A stretch of 64,000 nt of DNA, taken from the NCBI RefSeq assembly GCF_000765145.1, contig NZ_JMGA01000004.1:1-64000 (forward strand), read 5' to 3'. The stretch is from Desulfosporosinus sp. HMP52. GTDB taxonomy: Bacteria; Bacillota; Desulfitobacteriia; Desulfitobacteriales; Desulfitobacteriaceae. The notes under the pieces are model-generated. The model was not told the DNA's origin. It searched no databases and saw only the letters and a program-made list of their open reading frames with translations. This document shows, piece by piece, positions 1 through 8,354 of this stretch. The first letter of the stretch is position 1. The number at the start of each line of letters is the position of its first letter. A program made the translations under genes and the position numbers.

Positions 1-113
1 TCTTAGAAGAGCACGCCGGTGAGTTGACTGCTGCTAAAAAACATCTCATTGAAGATCAAAATGAGCGGCGCAAAGAAAGCATCAAAGGGTTTGTATTAGG
101 GAAAAACAGCTAA
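1..113 (+). CDS. 3' end of an unidentified gene
   Basis: An open frame enters from the left edge and stops at TAA 111-113. The visible 36 residues are charged and helix-prone and end in ...KGFVLGKNS. Too little is present to assign a family. The 44-bp palindrome at 144-187 follows 30 bases downstream. Confidence 0.5.
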   Translation, partial: LEEHAGELTAAKKHLIEDQNERRKESIKGFVLGKNS

Positions 114-143
114 GACCTGGGAGTTGCCATCTACAGACAATTA

Positions 144-187
144 AGCATGTCCCAGATTCGTCACCGGTGACGAATCTGGGACATGCT
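144..187. repeat. 44-bp perfect palindrome
   Basis: Bases 144-165 and 166-187 are exact reverse complements with no loop, centred on CACCGGTG. The outer arms read AGCATGTCCC and GGGACATGCT. No T-run follows on either strand, so it is not a standard intrinsic terminator, although it lies between two convergent genes. It looks like a dispersed intergenic palindrome (REP-like); that part is inference. Confidence 0.8.
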
Positions 188-249
188 CAGGCTGAGGGGG
201 GCTATTTTAGTTAAACAACTGTCTTTGATTGTAAAATTACTACTATAAG

Positions 250-315
250 GTTACAACCCAAAAGGGTTGCCTTATCATGAATGTCTGAGGACACTCATTA
301 TGAGACAACCCTTTT
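250..315. terminator. Long hairpin between convergent units
   Basis: AAAAGGGTTG near 257-266 pairs with CAACCCTTTT near 304-315, and an inner stem ATGAATGTC/GACACTCAT pairs with one mismatch around TGAG. A T-run follows on the plus strand. A weaker one follows on the minus strand, just past the end of tupC. It probably works as a two-way terminator. Confidence 0.7.
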
Positions 316-319
316 TTGG

Positions 320-1036
320 TTAGGCAGAAAAATGTGAGAGAAAACCGTCAACTTCTTCATTATGTTTTTCTTTCAGTAGTTGTGCGGGAGAACCTTCCCT
401 TACTACCTTGCCATTTAGAAGGATCAAGGCTCTCTTGGTTAAATGGAGAATGTCTTTGAAATCGTGACTTACTATAACTGTAGTGGTTTGGGTAGATTTA
501 AAAACTTTTGCCAGATCCCCCCGTAGTGCTTCTTTAGTTGGCGCATCTAGGGCCGAGAAGGGTTCGTCAAGGAATAAGATGTCAGGCTCAATAGCAAAGG
601 CTCTGGCTAAGCTTACTCGCTGGGCTTCCCCGCCGGAGAGCGACCGTGCAGATTGTTTAGCCAGACGTGCTACACCAAATTGTTCCAGCCAAAAATCTAC
701 CTGCTCCCGAATTTTTTTAGAGGGGAGTCCTCGGATTTTTAACCCCAGGGCAACATTGTCAAAAACCTTTGTGTTTAGTAACAGTGATTCTTGGAAGACA
801 ATTGCTATTCTACGTCTAATTGCCAGTGGAACTGTCGCAGGCATTGGATTTCCTTGAAAAAAGAGCTGCCCAGAGGTTGGGGGCTCCAAAAAAGCGAGAA
901 TTTTCAACATGCTGCTTTTACCTGAACCGTTTGGACCGATTAGTCCAACACATTCTCCTGCCGATAGTTGAAAATTAATCTTTTGTAAAATGGTCTTTTG
1001 GCCCTGAAGCCAACTTATCTCTTTAGCCTCGAGCAC
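320..1036 (-). CDS. tupC: Tungstate ABC transporter ATP-binding protein
   Basis: This is the ATPase of an ABC importer and energises uptake through the adjacent permease. The 238 residues hold Walker A GPNGSGKS at 34-41, a Q-loop at 81-84, signature LSGGEAQR at 133-140, Walker B ILFLDEP at 153-159 and the switch histidine at 191. The GTG start sits two bases after the permease stop, with AGGGGGAG upstream. Gene order (binding protein, permease, ATPase) and the TupA-type binding protein point to tungstate rather than molybdate; the ATPase alone cannot decide this. Confidence 0.85.
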   Translation of the reverse strand: MLEAKEISWLQGQKTILQKINFQLSAGECVGLIGPNGSGKSSMLKILAFLEPPTSGQLFFQGNPMPATVPLAIRRRIAIVFQESLLLNTKVFDNVALGLKIRGLPSKKIREQVDFWLEQFGVARLAKQSARSLSGGEAQRVSLARAFAIEPDILFLDEPFSALDAPTKEALRGDLAKVFKSTQTTTVIVSHDFKDILHLTKRALILLNGKVVREGSPAQLLKEKHNEEVDGFLSHFSA

Positions 1037-1037
1037 A

Positions 1038-1748
1038 CTAAGCTCCCCCTTGCTGTTTCTGTTGAAGTAGAGTCAAGCATAATGTAGCCCCATAAGCAAG
1101 TAAGCATAAAATAATACTTAAGGCAATAGCAATATCGAAATTACCTTTGGAGACTTCTAAGACTGTTGCTGTTGTTAAAACTCGGGTTTGGCCTTGAATA
1201 TTTCCCCCAACAGCCATAGAAGCACCAATTTCTGATACGATTGCCCCAAAGCCGGCAATAATTGCCGCAAGTAGAGAATACCTAACCTCTTTAAGGAGCA
1301 GCCAAACATATTGTAAGCGAGTGGCCCCCAGTGCTTTGATTTGCAACCTCAATTTGGGGTTGGTTTGTTGAAGAGCTGCGCAAGTTAATGCAGCTACTAT
1401 TGGGGAAGCAATAATTGCCTGAGCAATGATGATGGCCATTGGGGTATACATAATGTTCAAAAAGCCAAAAGGACCTGAACGCCAAAGGAATATCGAGACC
1501 CAAAGCCCCACGACTACCGGAGGTAATCCCATTCCAGTATTCACAATGCTTAAGACAACTCGACGTCCGGGAAAGGCTTTGAGAGCTAAAACTGTGCCAA
1601 ATGGAATCCCGATTAAAAGACTTATTAAAGTTCCGATAGTAGAAACCCTAAGGGTGAGAAGGGTAATTTCCATCACCTCGGGATCCCCTGTTATGAGAAG
1701 GCGGAGGGCCGCTAAAATTCCTTGCCAGATCATTTCCATAGGTTTCAT
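1038..1748 (-). CDS. tupB: Tungstate ABC transporter permease
   Basis: Inner-membrane permease of 236 residues with about five hydrophobic spans. A conserved cytoplasmic loop around ALGATRLQYVWLLLKEV, leading into a region rich in Gly, Ala and Ser (EIGASMAVGG), matches the EAA-type coupling segment of oxyanion ABC permeases. It lies between the binding protein and the ATPase on the same strand. The start is uncertain: ATG 1748 has AAAGGGAA very close, and an in-frame ATG nine bases downstream (1739) is possible. Confidence 0.85.
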   Translation of the reverse strand: MKPMEMIWQGILAALRLLITGDPEVMEITLLTLRVSTIGTLISLLIGIPFGTVLALKAFPGRRVVLSIVNTGMGLPPVVVGLWVSIFLWRSGPFGFLNIMYTPMAIIIAQAIIASPIVAALTCAALQQTNPKLRLQIKALGATRLQYVWLLLKEVRYSLLAAIIAGFGAIVSEIGASMAVGGNIQGQTRVLTTATVLEVSKGNFDIAIALSIILCLLAYGATLCLTLLQQKQQGGA

Positions 1749-1783
1749 TTCCCTTTCATGGTAATAAACAAAGGAATTAACGG

Positions 1784-1829
1784 ATTCAGACAGAAATTCA
1801 GACAGAGGGACGGTTCTTCTGTCTGAATT
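1784..1829. repeat. Dispersed hairpin repeat with GGGACGGTTCTTCTGTC core
   Basis: AATTCAGACAGA (1795-1806) and TCTGTCTGAATT (1818-1829) are perfect 12-bp arms around the loop GGGACGGTTCT. A further copy of ATTCAGACAGAA starts at 1784, so the left arm is partly duplicated. It lies between tupA and tupB and could stall or terminate transcription. A shorter relative lies at 2851-2869, upstream of tupA. Confidence 0.7.
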
Positions 1830-1850
1830 AAATAACTAATTTGTTCTTAA

Positions 1851-2741
1851 TTACTTGCCTGCATCAGCGAAGAAAAGAGCTTCTCCAAATTTATCTTTGC
1901 CAAATGAACCAATGGTGGCTTGAGTATCTGGATTAATCATATATTCAACAAAGGCCTTCGCACCATCAGCGTTGACTTTGGGGAATTTCTCAGGATTGAC
2001 CTGCATAACGTGATAAATATTCAAAAGAGACGCATCACCCTGGAGAAGAATATCGAGTTTTAAATTCTTCTTGGCGGCTAAGTAGGTAGCGCGATCGGTT
2101 AAAGTATACCCGGCTTTTTCAGAGGCGATAGTGAGAGTCTGGCCCATACCCTGACCAGTTGACTGATATTTGTCTGCTGCCGGTTTGACATTGGCCTTTA
2201 CCCACAAGGCTTTTTCCATTTTGTCGGTACCGGAATCATCTCCACGGGTAACAAAAATTGAGGAAGTGGCAGCAATCCCTTTAAAGGCGTCTACAACAGA
2301 TTTAGTTTCCTTTACTTTGGCCGGATCTGCGGAAGGCCCAACTATAACAAAATCATTATGCATTACCAGTTGGTAATTGATCGCAGTTTGATTATCAACT
2401 AATTTTTTTTCAGAAGAGGGGGCATGGACTAATAAAACGTCAGCATCCCCTTTTTCACCCATTGCTAAAGCAGCACCTGTGCCTACAGCAATGGTTTTAA
2501 CTTTATACCCGGTTTTTTTCTCGAAATCCGGTATCAGAACATCCAGTAAACCGCTGTCTTGGGTACTGGTAGTAGTAGCGAGGATAATATCAGGTCTTGC
2601 AGGCGTCGGAGTTTCAGCTTGAGGTGTGGAAGGTGTTGGAACCGGAGTCTCAGTTTTTCCGCACCCGACAAGGGCTAACATAAGGGTAAATGTAAATAGG
2701 ATAAAACAGAATGTAAGACGGTTGAAAATATTCTTCTTCAT
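1851..2741 (-). CDS. tupA: Tungstate-binding lipoprotein
   Basis: Extracytoplasmic binding protein of 296 residues for a tungstate importer. It has a lipoprotein signal with a lipobox ending LVGC (lipidated Cys27) and then a Pro/Thr-rich linker. The TupA hallmark TTTSTQDSGLLD starts at residue 56. This motif and the following TGYKVKTIAVGTGAALAMG region belong to the TupA/WtpA-like group rather than ModA. The strong ribosome site GAGGAGG precedes the ATG. Tungstate would serve tungsten enzymes such as aldehyde oxidoreductases or formate dehydrogenases, none of which is in the window. Confidence 0.9.
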   Translation of the reverse strand: MKKNIFNRLTFCFILFTFTLMLALVGCGKTETPVPTPSTPQAETPTPARPDIILATTTSTQDSGLLDVLIPDFEKKTGYKVKTIAVGTGAALAMGEKGDADVLLVHAPSSEKKLVDNQTAINYQLVMHNDFVIVGPSADPAKVKETKSVVDAFKGIAATSSIFVTRGDDSGTDKMEKALWVKANVKPAADKYQSTGQGMGQTLTIASEKAGYTLTDRATYLAAKKNLKLDILLQGDASLLNIYHVMQVNPEKFPKVNADGAKAFVEYMINPDTQATIGSFGKDKFGEALFFADAGK

Positions 2742-2773
2742 TAATTGTTTCCTCCTCTTTAAAAATTATTTAC

Positions 2774-2812
2774 TGGATCAGCTATCATGCATAAATACAC
2801 TCTGATAGGGAT
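2774..2812 (-). promoter_or_regulatory. Hairpin in the tupA leader
   Basis: GGATC..GCTATCA at 2774-2786 pairs with TGATAG.GGATCC at 2802-2812 across a loop of about 15 bases. It lies 33-70 bases upstream of the tupA start and would be in its mRNA leader. It does not match a molybdenum-cofactor riboswitch that I can recognise. Confidence 0.4.
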
Positions 2813-2850
2813 CCCTAACACCAGTTCAGCTTAATCCAGAGGATATACTG

Positions 2851-2869
2851 GCCAGGAACCGTCCCTGGT
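2851..2869. repeat. Short relative of the GGGACGGTT repeat
   Basis: The stretch GCCAGGAACCGTCCCTGGT holds AGGAACCGTCCCT, the reverse complement of the core at 1806-1818 with small changes, flanked by CCAGG/CCTGG. The two copies therefore flank tupA. Confidence 0.5.
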
Positions 2870-2888
2870 TTGCTTTACTGACTGTGTT

Positions 2889-2956
2889 GACATAAATAAC
2901 ATATATGCATATATCATGCCAAGACAATTTGAAGTCTAGGAAAAGGTACTTGGCAT
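2889..2956. promoter_or_regulatory. Candidate operator region for the tup locus
   Basis: The palindrome ATATATGCATATAT lies at 2901-2914. Next to it ATGCCAAG (2916-2923) and CTTGGCAT (2949-2956) form an 8-bp inverted repeat. The intergenic span 2742-3043 separates tupA from the HTH/PBP regulator on the same strand. These are the only clear symmetric sites besides the leader hairpin. Function is inferred from position only. Confidence 0.35.
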
Positions 2957-3043
2957 CAAACCATCAATCAAGTATGAACACAATTGAAATGTTTGCTAAA
3001 ATATTAATTAAGAATTAGCTTTTTACTCTTTACCCAACACTGC

Positions 3044-3961
3044 CTATGTATTAAAAAGGATTTGCCCTGTCAAGGAAGTATCATACCCTTTTTGCTGATG
3101 AACAGCTTGGATGAATCCGGGGGATTTCAAAACACTCAAGAGTTGATTCCAAGCTGGAGTTTTAGCGGTTTTTCCCATACAAACCAGATCATACCGCTCT
3201 TGGAACAAAGGGATAAAATCCAGACCCAAGCGTTGGGCCGCCGCTTTAACCCCCACACCCACGTCGGCTTGGCCGTTGGCCACGTGACATGCCACCCCGG
3301 AGTGGGTAGATTCTTCATGCTCATACCCCAATATTCGACCGGGTGAGATCTTGGCAGCTTTTAAATAGGCATCAAGGCGGAGGCGTGTTCCGGACCCTTT
3401 CTGACGATTGATAAAATTCAGACCTTCAATGGTGATATCGTCCCATGTCTGAAGATTAAGGGGATTCCCAGGTGCTACTATAAAACCTTGCTCACGTTGG
3501 ACTAAATTGACAATACAAACAGATTCCCCGGGTATTACATGTTTGACAAAGGAAGTATTATACTCCTTGGAGACTTCGTCCCATAGATGTATCCCTGAGA
3601 TATCAGCCTCTCCTCTATATAGAGCAATAAGTCCGTCCATACTTCCTTTAAAGGAGATAGAGGATTCAATAGGAAGGGGGGCGTGTCTGAGAAACTCGAA
3701 GAGAAGCTCAACCACCGGATCATGGCTTCCTATAAAGCGAAGGGCAGGTGATATAAGTGGGGGAACTGAGATAGGTTTAGGAGCAGGATCATTAACACCT
3801 AGGGTTCCACGTAAGTATTGATCTAGAACAGCTGGATCAATACGAAGCTGGCGCCCGATATGGTGAGCTGGTATTTCTCCCCGTTTTACTAGTTCATAAA
3901 GAGTGTACTTGGAAACCTTGAGAATTTTAGCTGCTTCTGCAGCTGTTAAAGTTAGGCTCAA
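3044..3961 (-). CDS. HTH regulator with periplasmic-binding-protein-like sensor domain
   Basis: Residues 1-50 form an excisionase-type helix-turn-helix (AAEAAKILKVSKYTLYELV). Residues about 90-300 match the PBP-like domain that follows such HTHs in one-component regulators beside molybdate and tungstate transporters (PF12727 family, by recall). The TTG start at 3961 is supported by GAGGTGA eight bases upstream. It probably senses the oxyanion or the cofactor and controls tupABC; the shared strand and adjacency support that, but the ligand is not visible in the sequence. Confidence 0.8.
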   Translation of the reverse strand: MSLTLTAAEAAKILKVSKYTLYELVKRGEIPAHHIGRQLRIDPAVLDQYLRGTLGVNDPAPKPISVPPLISPALRFIGSHDPVVELLFEFLRHAPLPIESSISFKGSMDGLIALYRGEADISGIHLWDEVSKEYNTSFVKHVIPGESVCIVNLVQREQGFIVAPGNPLNLQTWDDITIEGLNFINRQKGSGTRLRLDAYLKAAKISPGRILGYEHEESTHSGVACHVANGQADVGVGVKAAAQRLGLDFIPLFQERYDLVCMGKTAKTPAWNQLLSVLKSPGFIQAVHQQKGYDTSLTGQILFNT

Positions 3962-4327
3962 ATAGACTCACCTCTCTCTTAAATATCTCATGGTTTTAAG
4001 TGTAGATTAGCTATGGAGGCAAGTCAATAGGTTAGAAGGTTCTACTTGGTTTTAATTTGCTTAAGTTGGTTATCCTGAGCTTTGTTCCGGTTAAGTTGTT
4101 AGTGAAATTAATGACTCCATAAGGCTGAAAAATATATAGGGGTATTCTCCACACATTTTTGAATAAAGAAACGTAAAATGATCTGATATAAAAATAAAAT
4201 TTTATTGACAAGACGGTACTTTATGCTAAAATTTAACGTGATGGAAATTTGGAGATGATCTGAGGAAATCGAAGATCCACCCCAGATTCTTTCCTGTTTT
4301 TAGTAGAAAAGGGGGCAAAGATCACAA
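3962..4327 (+). promoter_or_regulatory. Intergenic region with speH promoter
   Basis: TTGACA (4205-4210) and TAAAAT (4227-4232) are 16 bases apart, giving a sigma-A-like promoter with a leader of about 90 bases. AAGGGGGC near 4309 is the ribosome site for the TTG start at 4328. Nothing else is recognisable in 3962-4200. Confidence 0.6.
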
Positions 4328-4705
4328 TTGGCAAATTCTCTTGGACGTCATGTGTTGGCTGAAATCTATGGGTGTAGTTTCGACATTTTAAATGATCGAG
4401 AGCAGGTCGAAGCACTAATGGTCAACGCAGCTTTAGAAGCTGGTGCCGAAGTTCGTGAGGTAGTATTCCATAAGTTTAGTCCTCAAGGGGTGAGTGGTGT
4501 TGTAGTGATTTCTGAATCACACCTAGCCATCCATACGTGGCCAGAACTCGGATACGCGGCAGTAGACGTCTTCACGTGCGGGGACAGTGTCAATCCCTGG
4601 GATGCCTGCAATTATTTAACCGAACATTTCGAAGCAGGGCATATGACAGCAACGGAAATGAAGCGTGGTATTGTTGACGAATCAAAGGAAGCGGTAAATT
4701 TATAG
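4328..4705 (+). CDS. speH: S-adenosylmethionine decarboxylase proenzyme
   Basis: Makes decarboxylated S-adenosylmethionine, the aminopropyl donor for spermidine. The 125-residue protein matches the short prokaryotic class. [11 protein letters not shown] (63-73) holds the self-cleavage site, with Ser64 as the likely pyruvoyl precursor, followed by the conserved His and the Cys of VFTCG near 84. The start is TTG 4328 ([16 protein letters not shown]), as the family alignment needs these N-terminal residues. No spermidine synthase is adjacent, so it appears monocistronic. Confidence 0.93.
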   Translation: MANSLGRHVLAEIYGCSFDILNDREQVEALMVNAALEAGAEVREVVFHKFSPQGVSGVVVISESHLAIHTWPELGYAAVDVFTCGDSVNPWDACNYLTEHFEAGHMTATEMKRGIVDESKEAVNL

Positions 4706-4780
4706 GAGGGATATTTATTTTATTCCGGACTAAGTCAAGTACGGATGGAGAAGTCAGGTTCTTTTTTATTTCTTGTACCT

Positions 4781-4829
4781 AATAGACCTTGTAACTTATG
4801 AGTAAAGTTGCAGGGTCTATTACATTTTT
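4781..4829 (+). terminator. Terminator after speH
   Basis: AATAGACCTTGTAAC (4781-4795) pairs with GTTGCAGGGTCTATT (4807-4821) with two G-U pairs, followed by ACATTTTTA. Confidence 0.7.
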
Positions 4830-4962
4830 AAGCAAATACACATATTCTTTCGATAATATTGTCATATTATCAGGGTATATTGCATAAATAGGGCAGGAGT
4901 TTGAATAAATATATCGAATACATAATAGGTTAATGTCCGAATGGAAGACAAGGAGCGATTAC

Positions 4963-5730
4963 ATGGTTCCCGTAGATTTCAGCTTCCAAGGGAAACTGAA
5001 CAACGTACAGGCGCATTTGCGCCAAGAGATTAATTTTAAGCCAGCTGGATTTGAAGAACTGGTACACCTGGAAATGAATGAACTGGATCACAATGTGAGT
5101 CCGGCCATCGTTTTAGCAGTAAGTGGTTCATGTACAGAGGATAACGATAAATCAGAAGCATTAGCTGGCATTATTCAATTTATTTTTATGGCAAATAAGG
5201 TGCATAAACTGATGAAGGATGATGAAGATCTCCCAGAAGAACGCAGGCAGTTTCCGGTGCTTGTTGGAGATTTGCTCTATGGAAAGTTTTTTCTGGAGCT
5301 TTGTCGTGAGAAATTATTGATTTACTTAGACCCTCTGGCTCAAGTGATGGGTACAATGAGTCAAGGAGGTATTTCTCGCTGGCTTTCACGGGATAAAGAT
5401 TTAAGTGGGGATGAGCTGCTGAAAATAATTGCACTAGAGAGTGCGTCGTTAACTGGGACAGCAGCTCGACTTAGTGCTGAACTAGCGGGGGTCTCACTTC
5501 CCCTGCAGAAAAAACTTGAATCTTTTGGGTGGGAGCTAGGCTTGGCTTGGGGAGCTTGGAAAGAAGGTTTGGAGACTTCTGTTATTCAGTCTATTCTTCG
5601 CAGAGCTAATGACATTTTAGAAGAAATTTCGGCTGAATCACAAATTAAGCTTCGTCCTCTGAGTGAAGTTTATCAATACATATCAGTACAACTGAATGTT
5701 GGGTATAAGGCTTCAGAGATAGGGTCGTAA
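4963..5730 (+). CDS. Heptaprenyl diphosphate synthase component 1-like protein
   Basis: Resembles HepS, the non-catalytic partner in two-subunit heptaprenyl synthases. QFPVLVGDLLYGKFFLELC lines up with the conserved GDYxxGxxY segment of HepS and of prenyl synthases, but no DDxxD catalytic pair is present. The 255-residue length fits HepS. The start is set at ATG 4963, because AAGGAG lies 7 bases upstream; the ATG at 4933 has no ribosome site. It is the first gene of an operon whose last gene encodes a HepT-type catalytic subunit, so the two probably form one enzyme making the menaquinone side chain. Sequence similarity to known HepS is weak, so this is a pattern-level call. Confidence 0.6.
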   Translation: MVPVDFSFQGKLNNVQAHLRQEINFKPAGFEELVHLEMNELDHNVSPAIVLAVSGSCTEDNDKSEALAGIIQFIFMANKVHKLMKDDEDLPEERRQFPVLVGDLLYGKFFLELCREKLLIYLDPLAQVMGTMSQGGISRWLSRDKDLSGDELLKIIALESASLTGTAARLSAELAGVSLPLQKKLESFGWELGLAWGAWKEGLETSVIQSILRRANDILEEISAESQIKLRPLSEVYQYISVQLNVGYKASEIGS

Positions 5731-5745
5731 CGAACGGGGTGAATT

Positions 5746-6600
5746 ATGGATAAATTAAAAGTTTTTTTTGAAATGATCAAGTTTGAGCATACTATTTTTG
5801 CTCTTCCTTTTGCCTACTTAGGAGCCTTTTTGGCAGCAGGGGGTGTTCCCTCCGGCATGAAACTTTTGTGGATAACTCTAGCCATGATTGGAGCTCGAAC
5901 GGCTGCAATGTCTCTAAATAGACTGGTTGATAGGCATATTGATGCACGTAACCCTCGAACAGCCCTTAGGGCATTACCTGCCGGTCAGCTTAGAGTCAAT
6001 GAGGTCTATGGTTATACCGTATTATCGTTTCTTCTGCTGGGTATATCTGCGTACAAGCTTAATCTGTTGGCCTTATGGTTAATGCCGATAGCTGTTTTTT
6101 TTCTGGTGTTATATTCTTATACTAAAAGGTTTACTTGGGCCTGCCATTTAGTACTGGGAATTTCCTTGGGTCTGGCTCCTGCAGGAGCGTGGATAGGGAT
6201 AACCGGTCATTGGGCTCTGGCCCCCGTCCTCTTAGGACTTGGAGTTATGACCTGGGTTGCGGGTTTTGATGTTGTTTACGCCTGTCAGGATGTTGAGTTT
6301 GACCGTAGGGAAGGCCTCCATTCCATACCGGCAGTTTTTGGTTTGAAAAGAGCCTTGGAAATATCATCCTTTCTACATATTCTGGCACCAATACTCTTCA
6401 TTTCAGTAGGAGTAGTCATGTCTTTGAGTTGGCTCTATTATGTAGGAGTTGGAATTGCCATCGTATTACTTTTTCGACAGCATCATCTTGTTTCGGCAGA
6501 CGACTTTTCCAGGCTGGGAGTTGCCTTTTTTGACCTTAATGGTTATTTAAGCATCTTACTTTTTGTTTTCTCGGTTCTGGATTTAACCTTACTGCACTGA
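5746..6600 (+). CDS. mqnP: UbiA-family prenyltransferase for menaquinone (MqnP-like)
   Basis: Integral-membrane prenyltransferase of 284 residues with about eight spans. The first Asp motif is NRLVDRHID (58-66, NxxxDxxxD) and the second is in YACQDVEFDRREG. It should attach the polyprenyl chain to the naphthoate head group of the futalosine pathway. It starts 15 bases after the HepS-like gene and is followed by MqnE- and MqnC-like genes, which favours the menaquinone role over ubiquinone-type UbiA. Confidence 0.88.
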   Translation: MDKLKVFFEMIKFEHTIFALPFAYLGAFLAAGGVPSGMKLLWITLAMIGARTAAMSLNRLVDRHIDARNPRTALRALPAGQLRVNEVYGYTVLSFLLLGISAYKLNLLALWLMPIAVFFLVLYSYTKRFTWACHLVLGISLGLAPAGAWIGITGHWALAPVLLGLGVMTWVAGFDVVYACQDVEFDRREGLHSIPAVFGLKRALEISSFLHILAPILFISVGVVMSLSWLYYVGVGIAIVLLFRQHHLVSADDFSRLGVAFFDLNGYLSILLFVFSVLDLTLLH

Positions 6601-6619
6601 ATCTAAAGGGAGGTAAACT

Positions 6620-7246
6620 ATGCCCTCACTGTTTGCCCTAAGCGAACTTAAGGATCTGGTAGATAAAATTGAAAACGGTCAACGTTTAGATCTTGATGAC
6701 GGCGTACGTTTGCTGAAAAGTCAAGAGATATTGACCCTGGGATATATGGCTAATCTGGTGCGCGAACAGAAAAACGGCAATAAAACCTACTATAAGGTTA
6801 ATCGTCCGATTAACTTCGCTGATATTGGAGGGTCTCTCACTGAAAAGGAAAGGTTCTCAACCGCCTTGATGAGCTATGGCAACCCAATATCCCCGGAAGA
6901 GTTCATTGACAGTCTGATTAGACTTCGAAACCAACAAGACCAAACTAAACAATTCAGCACTTTCAGTCCTGTTCCTTATTATGCAAAGGAGCAACAAGTT
7001 GAAGGAAGTATGGGTGCCGGAAATACAACCGGTAATGAAGATTTGAAGATGCTGGCAATTTCGAGAATTCTTCTCGATAATTTTTCCCATGTTAGAGCGT
7101 ATTGGATGTTACTGGGGCAAAAATTAGCTCAAGTTTCCTTGGCCTTCGGAGTCGATGACTTAGATGGTACTGTTATGGAGGAACAGAGTACGCCCTTGAT
7201 CCACTTAATACAAAAGGCGGGGCGAGAGGCTGTTGAAAGGGACTAA
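6620..7246 (+). CDS. MqnE-like protein lacking the radical-SAM core
   Basis: The two ends match aminofutalosine synthase MqnE. The N-terminal helices run into NGNKTYYKVNRPIN (52-65), and residues about 84-112 and 141-208 match the MqnE C-terminal third, including SRILLDNFSHVRAYWMLLG and FGVDDLDGTVMEE. The CxxxCxxC motif and most of the TIM barrel between them, roughly 180-190 residues in MqnE, are gone, and the protein has no cysteine at all. Length is 208 instead of about 370. The frame is intact, AGGGAGG precedes the ATG, and the gene sits between mqnP and mqnC. It cannot catalyse the MqnE reaction as a radical-SAM enzyme. It may be a scaffold or a decaying paralogue. Confidence 0.75.
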   Translation: MPSLFALSELKDLVDKIENGQRLDLDDGVRLLKSQEILTLGYMANLVREQKNGNKTYYKVNRPINFADIGGSLTEKERFSTALMSYGNPISPEEFIDSLIRLRNQQDQTKQFSTFSPVPYYAKEQQVEGSMGAGNTTGNEDLKMLAISRILLDNFSHVRAYWMLLGQKLAQVSLAFGVDDLDGTVMEEQSTPLIHLIQKAGREAVERD

Positions 7247-7268
7247 GCTTTAGAAGGAGGATAAGGCA

Positions 7269-8351
7269 TTGCAGACGGAAACCTTGAAGATCATCGAGAA
7301 ACGTTTAGCGGGTGAACGGTTGTCCATCTCTGATGGAATTGAACTGTTACAAAATGCTGATCTTCTTTCTTTGGGACAAGGAGCAAATCTCGTTAGACAA
7401 CAAATGCATCCTGAAAAGGTAGTGACATTTGTGATTGACCGAAATATTAATTATACAAATGTGTGTTCCTGTCAATGTAAGTTCTGCGCATTTTATTGTA
7501 AGCCGGGTGATCCCCAAGGATATATTTTGTCACAAGACCTATTACGTGCTAAAATTGAAGAGACCATAGCAGTGGGAGGAACTCAGCTCTTGATTCAAGG
7601 GGGACTGCATCCTGATTTGAATTTGGAGTACTTTGAGAACCTGTTGCAGGATATCAAAACTCATTACCCTATTCACATCCACTCCTTTAGCCCTCCGGAA
7701 ATATGGGATCTTGCGGATAAATCTAATTTGTCAATTGAGGAAGTTATCATACGTCTCCGTAATGCCGGGCTGGATTCCATTCCCGGAGGAGGCGCGGAAA
7801 TCCTCGATGACCGTGTACGTCACTTAATAAGTCCGAATAAGATCGGCTGGCAGAAGTGGATGGAGGTTATGACGACTGCCCATAAGCACGGAATGAAGAC
7901 TACTGCGACAATGATGTTTGGGCATGTCGAGACCTTTGAAGAACGAATTTTACATATGGCTCGTGTTCGAGAAGCGCAAGATCAAACCGGTGGATTCACT
8001 GCCTTTATCCCTTGGAGTTTCGCTCCTACAAACACATTGCTTGGTGGAGAGGGCAGTACAGGAGTAGAGTATTTAAGGACTCTGGCCGTGGCTCGTTTAA
8101 TGCTGGATAATGTCCCCAACATTCAAGCTTCCTGGGTGACACAAGGTGCTAAGATGGCTCAGGTTGCCTTAAGCTTTGGAGCCAATGATTTTGGTAGTAC
8201 TATGTTAGAGGAAAATGTGGTTCGAGCCGCAGGTGTTCAAACACGCGTCCCGTTGCAAGAGATTATTCGCTGTATTGAAGATGCAGGCTATCAAGCTGTG
8301 CAACGCAATACCCATTACGAATATCTAAAGGTCTACAGGAAGGAAGTGTAA
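7269..8351 (+). CDS. mqnC: Cyclic dehypoxanthinyl futalosine synthase
   Basis: Radical-SAM enzyme of the futalosine menaquinone route that cyclises dehypoxanthinyl futalosine. The cluster motif CSCQCKFC (C66, C70, C73) follows RNINYTNV. GGGAEILDDRVR and the C-terminal SWVTQGAKMAQVALSFGANDFG are typical of the MqnC/MqnE pair, and length 360 is normal. The TTG start has AGAAGGAGG upstream. Unlike its upstream neighbour it is complete. MqnA, MqnB and MqnD are not in the window. Confidence 0.9.
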   Translation: MQTETLKIIEKRLAGERLSISDGIELLQNADLLSLGQGANLVRQQMHPEKVVTFVIDRNINYTNVCSCQCKFCAFYCKPGDPQGYILSQDLLRAKIEETIAVGGTQLLIQGGLHPDLNLEYFENLLQDIKTHYPIHIHSFSPPEIWDLADKSNLSIEEVIIRLRNAGLDSIPGGGAEILDDRVRHLISPNKIGWQKWMEVMTTAHKHGMKTTATMMFGHVETFEERILHMARVREAQDQTGGFTAFIPWSFAPTNTLLGGEGSTGVEYLRTLAVARLMLDNVPNIQASWVTQGAKMAQVALSFGANDFGSTMLEENVVRAAGVQTRVPLQEIIRCIEDAGYQAVQRNTHYEYLKVYRKEV

Positions 8352-8354
8352 TGG

